DNA from: Acidobacteriota bacterium
GTDB lineage: Bacteria > Acidobacteriota > Thermoanaerobaculia > Thermoanaerobaculales > Sulfomarinibacteraceae
Direction of reading: 5' to 3'
Length of the DNA stretch: 47,638 nt
NCBI GenBank assembly: GCA_022340775.1
Contig: JAJDNH010000057.1
Span: 1-47,638 of the forward strand
Shown: in pieces, positions 41,436 through 47,638 of the stretch
Layout of the letters: each line of letters begins with the position of its first letter
How positions within the stretch are numbered: position 1 is the first letter of the stretch
The notes under the pieces: generated by a model
The model's database searches: none
What the model was told of the DNA's origin: nothing
What the model saw: the letters and a program-made list of their open reading frames with translations, nothing else
Program-made: the position numbers and the translations under genes

Positions 41436-42454
41436 ATTGCGGCACGCAGTTGTTCTGGCGCCAGCGACCGACCCTGGTCACCGGCGCGACCGGCCTAGCC
41501 GGTGGTTGGCTCGTGGGCCGTCTTCTCGACCTCGGCGCCGACGTTGTCTGCCTCGTGCGAGACTGGGTACCACGGTCGGTTTTGTTGCGCGGTGACATGC
41601 TCAACAGTGTCGTGGTCGTGCGTGGCGACGTCAGGGACCAGGCTCTCCTCCAACGCGTTCTGGGAGAGTACGAGATCTCCACCGTGTTTCACCTGGCCGC
41701 GCAGACCCTCGTCCCCGTCGCCAACCGAGACCCGGTGTCGACGTTCGACACGAACATTGCCGGCACGTGGTCCCTCCTGGAGGCATGCCGAAGGAGTCCG
41801 CTGGTGAGGGGGGTGGTCGTTGCATCTTCGGACAAGGCATACGGCGCGAGCGACGATTTGCCTTATCGTGAGTCACATCCCTTGCAGGGGCGGCACCCGT
41901 ATGACGTCTCGAAGTCATGCGTCGACCTCCTCGCACAGTCGTACGCGGCGACCTATCAGCTGCCAGTCGTGATCACCAGGTGCGGGAACTTTTTCGGGGG
42001 TGGTGACCTGAACTGGAATCGTCTCGTGCCCGGGACGATCCGCGCGGTTCTCCTCGGCGAGCGGCCTGTCATCCGCTCCGACGGCACTCCCCTGCGCGAC
42101 TACTTTTTCGTCGAGGACGCGGCAGCCGCGTACATCCTGCTCGCCGAGCGCCTTGACGCTAACCTCGATCTCAACGGCGAGGCGTTCAATTTCTCCAACG
42201 AGCAGCCGTTCACGACGCTCGCGCTGGTCGAGCGGATCCTTGCCGCGATGGGCTCGGACCTCGAGCCGCTTGTGCTCAACGAGGCGCCGGGTGAGCTCCA
42301 GGCGCAGCACCTCGACGCGCGGAAGGCCCGCGAGGTCCTCGACTGGAAGCCGATCTTCACGGTGGATGAGGGCTTGCGGCGCACCATCGAGTGGTATCGC
42401 GCCTACTTCTCCGAAACCGGGACGAGTGTCGGGGCGCCAGAGGTACTCTCATGA
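41432..42454 (+). CDS. rfbG: CDP-glucose 4,6-dehydratase
   Basis: [89 protein letters not shown]. Confidence 0.92.
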   Translation: MNCGTQLFWRQRPTLVTGATGLAGGWLVGRLLDLGADVVCLVRDWVPRSVLLRGDMLNSVVVVRGDVRDQALLQRVLGEYEISTVFHLAAQTLVPVANRDPVSTFDTNIAGTWSLLEACRRSPLVRGVVVASSDKAYGASDDLPYRESHPLQGRHPYDVSKSCVDLLAQSYAATYQLPVVITRCGNFFGGGDLNWNRLVPGTIRAVLLGERPVIRSDGTPLRDYFFVEDAAAAYILLAERLDANLDLNGEAFNFSNEQPFTTLALVERILAAMGSDLEPLVLNEAPGELQAQHLDARKAREVLDWKPIFTVDEGLRRTIEWYRAYFSETGTSVGAPEVLS

Positions 42455-42900
42455 TCGACGGTGTGAAGATCATCCCTCTCCGCCGGATTCCCGACGAGCG
42501 CGGGGTCGTCATGCACATGCTGCGCAGCGACGAGCAGCACTTTCGCGGTTTCGGCGAGATTTACTTCAGCACGGTCTACCCGGGTGTCGTCAAGGGCTGG
42601 CATCGCCACACTCGCATGACTCTGAACTACGCCGTACCATACGGTTTGATCAAGCTCGTGCTGTACGACGCGAGGGAGGACTCAACCACGCGGGGCGAGC
42701 TTATGGAGATCTTCGCTGGAGAGTCGAACTACGTTCTCGTCCAGGTCCCGCCCGGGATCTGGAACGGATTCAAGTGTGTCGGAGGCGACACGGCGATTGT
42801 TGCCAACTGCGCCACAGTGCCACACGATCCGACCGAGATCGAACGTACTGACCCCGCTGACCCGAGAATCCCGTACGATTGGAACCTGCAATACCGATGA
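42451..42900 (+). CDS. dTDP-4-dehydrorhamnose 3,5-epimerase-family cupin (putative sugar nucleotide epimerase)
   Basis: [51 protein letters not shown]...[12 protein letters not shown]. Confidence 0.85.
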   Translation: MIDGVKIIPLRRIPDERGVVMHMLRSDEQHFRGFGEIYFSTVYPGVVKGWHRHTRMTLNYAVPYGLIKLVLYDAREDSTTRGELMEIFAGESNYVLVQVPPGIWNGFKCVGGDTAIVANCATVPHDPTEIERTDPADPRIPYDWNLQYR

Positions 42901-43772
42901 CCACCACACTGGTCCTTGGTGCTTCGGGGCTTGTCGGCAGCCACGTGATTGCAGCGTTGCGAGACCTCGGCCTGGAGGCGATGGGTACGCGGTTCTCGAT
43001 GGACGGTGCGAGAGATCTCCCCAGGCTTGACGTCCGCGACGGAGCCTCCGTCGCCGCCATGGTCGCCCGCGTCCGGCCCGCGACGATCGTGCTTGCAGCG
43101 GCGACCGCGGATGTTGAGGCGTGCGAGACTGAACCCGCGGCCTCCTACGACGTGAATGTGCGCGGCACGGCCAACGTCGTCGCCGCCGCGAGGCAGTGCG
43201 GTGCCGGTGTCGTGCTGGTCTCCACCGACTATGTCTTCGACGGACAGGCTGGCCCTTACCGCGAGAACGACACCGTCCGCCCAATCTCGACCTACGGCCT
43301 CCACAAGGTCTTCGCCGAGTTGCAGGTGATCGCCCATGCCCCCAACCCGCTGGTCGTCCGCACCACGGTCGTGTTCGGCAGAGAGGCGCGTGGCAAGAAC
43401 TTTATTGCGCGTCTGTTCTCCGAGCTTGAGGCCGGCCGCTGCATCAAAGTCCCGATCGACCAGGTCGGTACGCCGACCTACGCGCCTGACCTCGCACAGG
43501 CCATCGTCGCCCTCGTTCGGGCCGGCGCAGGTGGTGTCGTGCACGCCGTCGGCAATGAGCGTATGACACGGCTGGAGCTTGCTCAGCGTGCCGCGCAGGT
43601 ACTCGGCCTCGATTGTTCGCTGATCGAGGGCGTTACCACGGAAATGCTGGGCCAACGCGCAGCCCGGCCCCTTTCGGCCGGCCTGGTAACGTCCCGGGCG
43701 GTTGCGGAACTTGGCATCGAGATGCGCGGGGTCGAGGCTGCTGTTGCGGACATGAGTTGGAGTACAGGGTGA
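42897..43772 (+). CDS. NAD(P)-dependent sugar-nucleotide reductase (RmlD-like SDR)
   Basis: [58 protein letters not shown]. Confidence 0.88.
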   Translation: MTTTLVLGASGLVGSHVIAALRDLGLEAMGTRFSMDGARDLPRLDVRDGASVAAMVARVRPATIVLAAATADVEACETEPAASYDVNVRGTANVVAAARQCGAGVVLVSTDYVFDGQAGPYRENDTVRPISTYGLHKVFAELQVIAHAPNPLVVRTTVVFGREARGKNFIARLFSELEAGRCIKVPIDQVGTPTYAPDLAQAIVALVRAGAGGVVHAVGNERMTRLELAQRAAQVLGLDCSLIEGVTTEMLGQRAARPLSAGLVTSRAVAELGIEMRGVEAAVADMSWSTG

Positions 43773-45079
43773 GCGTCGATGACCTGCGCGCGGCCATCCT
43801 CGAGCAGGTTCGCCGCTACGCGCGCGAGGCTTTCGTCGCTTCGCCGTTCGTGCCGGGGGTCTCGCCCGTCCCGTACGCCGGGCGGGTGTTCGACGGGGAG
43901 GAGATAACGGCTCTCGTCGATGCTGCCCTCGATTTCTGGCTCACGACGGGTCGCTTCGCGAGCCGGTTCGAACGCGAGTTTGCGGCGTTCTTTGGCGTTG
44001 ACCACGCCGTGCTGTGCAACTCAGGCTCGTCGGCGAACCTCCTTGCCGTGAGTGCGCTGACCTCGCCATCGCTTGGGGAGCGCCGCCTGCGCCCTGGCGA
44101 CGAGGTGATCACAGTCGCAGCCGGCTTCCCCACAACGCTCAACCCCATCCTTCAGAACAGCCTCGTGCCGGTCTTCGTCGATGTCGAGTTGGGAACTTAC
44201 AACGTTGCGGCGGACCGCCTCGAGGAGGCCGTGGGTTCCCGGACACGCGCCATCGTCCTGGCGCACACGCTCGGGAACCCGTTTGACGCCGAAGCCGTAA
44301 AGGCGATCGCCGAGCGCCTGGGCCTCTGGCTGGTTGAAGACAACTGTGATGCCGTGGGCTCCCTGTACCGCGGCCGCCTCACGGGGACCTTCGGTGACCT
44401 GGCGTCCGTGAGCTTCTACCCGGCTCATCACATGACGATGGGCGAGGGGGGATGCGTTCTCACCTCGGACGCCCGGTTGAAGCGCCTCCTGGAGTCGTTC
44501 CGTGACTGGGGAAGAGACTGTTGGTGCCAGCCCGGCCACGACAACACTTGTGGCAAGCGGTTCGCCTGGAACCTCGGTGACCTTCCGGTCGGTTACGACC
44601 ACAAGTATGTGTATTCTCACGTCGGCTACAATCTCAAGCTCACCGACCTGCAGGCGGCTGTGGGTGTGGCGCAGCTTGCAAAACTCCCCGCATTCATCGC
44701 AGCGCGCAGACGCAACTTCGCTGCTCTCTACGAGGCTCTGGCACCTCTCGCCGAGTTCTTCATCCTCCCGGAGGCAACGCCCGGCTCCGAGCCCAGTTGG
44801 TTCGGTTTCCCGCTGACGCTTCGACCGGAGGCTCCGTTTTGCAGGAGCGACCTCATCGCCGTTCTCAGCCGTGCGGGGATCGCAACGCGCCTGCTTTTCG
44901 GTGGCAACCTCCTCCGCCAGCCCGCCTACCGTGATATGCCGAACCGGGTTGTCGGCAATCTCGCGAACACCGACGTCATCGTGGAACGGACCTTCTGGCT
45001 CGGGGTCTACCCGGGCCTCACCGATGCGATGCTCGAATGGGTTGCTGGCCAAATCCACGAGTTCGTGGGCAGTCGGTGA
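43769..45079 (+). CDS. rfbH: RfbH-type CDP-4-dehydro-6-deoxyglucose 3-dehydratase (E1)
   Basis: [48 protein letters not shown] (His in place of PLP Lys); [23 protein letters not shown] start in GTGA overlap. Confidence 0.93.
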   Translation: MSVDDLRAAILEQVRRYAREAFVASPFVPGVSPVPYAGRVFDGEEITALVDAALDFWLTTGRFASRFEREFAAFFGVDHAVLCNSGSSANLLAVSALTSPSLGERRLRPGDEVITVAAGFPTTLNPILQNSLVPVFVDVELGTYNVAADRLEEAVGSRTRAIVLAHTLGNPFDAEAVKAIAERLGLWLVEDNCDAVGSLYRGRLTGTFGDLASVSFYPAHHMTMGEGGCVLTSDARLKRLLESFRDWGRDCWCQPGHDNTCGKRFAWNLGDLPVGYDHKYVYSHVGYNLKLTDLQAAVGVAQLAKLPAFIAARRRNFAALYEALAPLAEFFILPEATPGSEPSWFGFPLTLRPEAPFCRSDLIAVLSRAGIATRLLFGGNLLRQPAYRDMPNRVVGNLANTDVIVERTFWLGVYPGLTDAMLEWVAGQIHEFVGSR

Positions 45080-46119
45080 GGCCCAGGTTGCGTCGGCGCG
45101 TTTCTCAACCCTCTCCACCGGCGATCGCGCCGGTTACAGGCTCGTCCAAGCGGCCGCGCTGGTCGGTGATGATCCCGACGCTCGGCCGGTCGCCGTTCCT
45201 GGGCGCAGCTCTGCGCAGCGTCCTCGAACAGGATCCGGGGCCAGCGGCAATGCAGATCGAGCTGGTCGACAACGGCGACGACCACGAGGGCCTACAGCGA
45301 CTCGTCCACGACCTCGCCGGCGACCGCGTCGGGATCTTCCGTCAGCCCGTGCACCTGCCGATGGCGGAGAACTGGAACACCTGCGTGCTCCGGTCGCGCG
45401 GCGAACTGGTACACCTCCTGAATGACGACGACGAGGTCCTCCCGGGGTTTTATGACGCCTATTCTGACGCCGGTTCGACCGGCGTGGCTCTCATTGCAGG
45501 TCAGTCGGTTGAGATCGATGAAGCTGGTCACTGGCTCCGCATTACCGCCCCCCACGAAGCTCGCGGCGGCTACGTGATCGACGCGCGAGTTGCGCTGGCA
45601 ATGGGGAACCGGCTGCGCACGCCGGCGGTGGTCGTGCCGCGCGCCACGTATGAGACGGTCGGAGGATTCCTGCCGGGGTTCACCCACGCTCCGGATTGGG
45701 AAATGTGGAACCGGGGCGCCGCTGTCGGGCCGGTTGCGTGGGTAACGCCACCCAAGGCTCTCTATCGCATCCACACCGGCGCTGCCAGCGCTTCACAGGC
45801 ATGCCGAGGGGAGAACATCCGTGACGGCCTCTCGGTGGTCGAGTTGCTGCTCGCTCGCCTCGACTCCCAGTCTGAGAGAGACCTCGTCCGCCGGCACAAC
45901 CGGGACTGGCTGGGTCTGATCGCGCTCCAACAAGCCAAGGCTGCCGTGGCTCGCGGAGATCGGAAGGCTTGGTGGGCAAACGCGCGCCTTGCCGCCGTTC
46001 TCCGCTCGAGTGCCAGAACCTGGGCGGCACTGCTGCTCGCGTTGGTGCGGGGCCGAAAGGACCCCGGTGTGCCCAGTTCGACGGAACCAAGCTCGCGCCA
46101 GGCCGACGATCTCCGATAG
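45076..46119 (+). CDS. Glycosyltransferase family 2
   Basis: [61 protein letters not shown] start at 45076 overlaps the rfbH stop (GTGA). Confidence 0.85.
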   Translation: MRPRLRRRVSQPSPPAIAPVTGSSKRPRWSVMIPTLGRSPFLGAALRSVLEQDPGPAAMQIELVDNGDDHEGLQRLVHDLAGDRVGIFRQPVHLPMAENWNTCVLRSRGELVHLLNDDDEVLPGFYDAYSDAGSTGVALIAGQSVEIDEAGHWLRITAPHEARGGYVIDARVALAMGNRLRTPAVVVPRATYETVGGFLPGFTHAPDWEMWNRGAAVGPVAWVTPPKALYRIHTGAASASQACRGENIRDGLSVVELLLARLDSQSERDLVRRHNRDWLGLIALQQAKAAVARGDRKAWWANARLAAVLRSSARTWAALLLALVRGRKDPGVPSSTEPSSRQADDLR

Positions 46120-46319
46120 CGTGGCCATGAAAGCCGTCTCTTTCCTGCTGGTGCAGCGCCGGCGCTGCCGCGTCCGGGCGTTCTCATGGATGTCCGAGTC
46201 CATCGCAAGGTGGGGCGTCAAGAGCAGCAGGTTGGTGAGGCAGTTCAGGAGCCAGGCAGTAAACAGCAGTCGGACAAGCCCTTTCGGATACGATCCTGGG
46301 AGAAGCGCTGTGGCACGAC

Positions 46320-47045
46320 CTACTCTGAGGTAGACGGCTTGGTGGCGACCGCTGCGAGACCGGTAATCATGGTTCCTTCATGGAAACCATGAGGAAGCAC
46401 ATCGAGATGGGACAGCGCCGCGATCACCGGCCACAGCAGCGGTGACAGAACTGTGCGTAGCGCACGCTTGACCGCTGTGCCACTCATGCGCCGTCGCACC
46501 CACAGACCGAGCATCTGAGCGAGGGCAGCGTCCCACCCGCCCAACGCCTTCATTTCGACGATAACGAGGCCTGCCGTCCGTAGCAGCCGATCGAGGGCGA
46601 ACGGAGTGAGCCGCTGTTCGTCGCGCGGCACCTCGTGGAGCGGCCACAGGAAGGGAATCGTGACGAAGACGATTCCTCCTGGGCGTAGCACCCTCCCGCA
46701 CTCGCTCAGCACCGAGCCCGGATCGGTGCAGTGCTCGAGCACCTCCGTGAGCAGAACGCCATCGACAGAGCCGTCGGACAGCGGGATGCTACGGCCGTCC
46801 CAGGCGAGGTCGGGGAGGCCGTAGGCGTTGCACCAAAGGTCGAGACCGACATAGCGTTGGGCGCGGCTTGGGGAAGCGAGAACCGGGCCACGGTACGGCT
46901 TGAAACCACAGCCGACGTCGAGAACCGTTCCCGAGAGCCGATGGAGGTTCGCCCACAGCGCCTTGGCGATAGACCGACGGACCAGCCACGTGTCGAGAGT
47001 AGCGGGTGTCAGACGGGGCCGGAAAGGACCGCTACCAGGTGCCAT
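46320..47045 (-). CDS. Class I SAM-dependent methyltransferase
   Basis: VLDVGCGFKPYRGPV, DGVLLTEVLEHCTDPGSVLSECGRVLRPGGIVFVTIPFLWPLHEVP. Confidence 0.9.
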   Translation of the reverse strand: MAPGSGPFRPRLTPATLDTWLVRRSIAKALWANLHRLSGTVLDVGCGFKPYRGPVLASPSRAQRYVGLDLWCNAYGLPDLAWDGRSIPLSDGSVDGVLLTEVLEHCTDPGSVLSECGRVLRPGGIVFVTIPFLWPLHEVPRDEQRLTPFALDRLLRTAGLVIVEMKALGGWDAALAQMLGLWVRRRMSGTAVKRALRTVLSPLLWPVIAALSHLDVLPHGFHEGTMITGLAAVATKPSTSE

Positions 47046-47637
47046 CGTTGGTTCTTCCCCAGCGGGTCGCTCGACGTGTCAGGCGCGCCGCGAGCCTTAC
47101 TGGCAACGGACGCCAACGGAAATCTTCGCGGGCCATGGCATGGTCGAAGGCAGGGAGACGCGGCCACAACGGCACTCTCAGAAGATTCGCTGCGCGTGCC
47201 GGCGAACCCAGATCTCGGAGCAGCTCCCACCACAACGAGGCGCCACGGTCGGCCGTGTACTCGCTCGCGACTCGCTCTCTGGACGCGGCCGAGAGCCTCC
47301 GCCAGAGGGCCCCGTCGGTTCGGAGGCGGCGCACGGCTCCCACGAAGTCATCGTTGCGATCACTGACCACCAGACCCGTAACCTCGTGCTCGACGAGCTC
47401 CGGGACTCCACTGGCCATAGCCAGACAAATGGGGACCACACCGCATGCCATCGCCTCCATGAGCGCGATGGGCAGTCCCTCGTAGTCCGAGAGCAGGGCC
47501 AAAGCGTGGGCATCGAGGAGGTGCTGCTGCACCGCGTCGGAGGGCACGACCCCAGCCAGCTTGACGGCTCCATCCGGCGCGTCCCTGCGGAGAACCTCTT
47601 CGACTAAGGGTCTTGCCGGGCCATCGCCGTAGATCAC
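47032..47637 (-). CDS. Glycosyltransferase family 4/GT-B (partial, 5' part beyond the window)
   Basis: IYGDGPARPLVEEVL...LLSDYEGLPIALMEAMACGVVPICLAMASGVPELVEHEVTGLVV; runs to window edge. Confidence 0.88.
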   Translation of the reverse strand: MIYGDGPARPLVEEVLRRDAPDGAVKLAGVVPSDAVQQHLLDAHALALLSDYEGLPIALMEAMACGVVPICLAMASGVPELVEHEVTGLVVSDRNDDFVGAVRRLRTDGALWRRLSAASRERVASEYTADRGASLWWELLRDLGSPARAANLLRVPLWPRLPAFDHAMAREDFRWRPLPVRLAARLTRRATRWGRTNDGTW

Positions 47638-47638
47638 G

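Overview
High-GC bacterial chromosomal window (taxon not determinable from sequence alone; an Acidobacteriota-like lineage is only a weak guess). Identifiable content, left to right: an edge-truncated TPR membrane protein plus M48 protease; type II NADH dehydrogenase; an ABC-2 exporter pair; a small cluster with a methyltransferase, a GDCCVxC-type cysteine-rich protein and a GNAT; the minus-strand rimP-nusA-infB-DUF503-rbfA-nrnA-truB-rpsO-pnp operon; MidA-type methyltransferase; a Ser/Thr kinase fused to about 10 TPR-like units; a GntR/FCD regulator plus class-V aminotransferase operon; hbd-TPR-proS; M23 peptidase, secA, guaB; and a surface-polysaccharide locus (gmd, wzm/wzt, rfbF/G, epimerase, reductase, rfbH, glycosyltransferases). 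I found no complete new defence or mobile system. The strongest non-routine signals are in the non-coding DNA: (1) a 157-nt interspersed repeat in two intergenic regions 16 kb apart, the second copy interrupted by a 276-bp insert with 22-bp terminal inverted repeats, so that removing the insert restores an exact ungapped 157:157 alignment; (2) a terminator hairpin with a U-tract 17 nt upstream of rimP-nusA, consistent with NusA-type attenuation; (3) a perfect 23-bp palindrome overlapping the promoter of an apparently leaderless GntR operon; (4) a 108-nt direct repeat pair with inverted ends; (5) a 72-nt MITE/IS-end-like inverted repeat; (6) six successive 4-nt ATGA/GTGA overlaps in a putative CDP-3,6-dideoxyhexose cassette. 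All calls were made by eye from sequence and translations; no database search was run.
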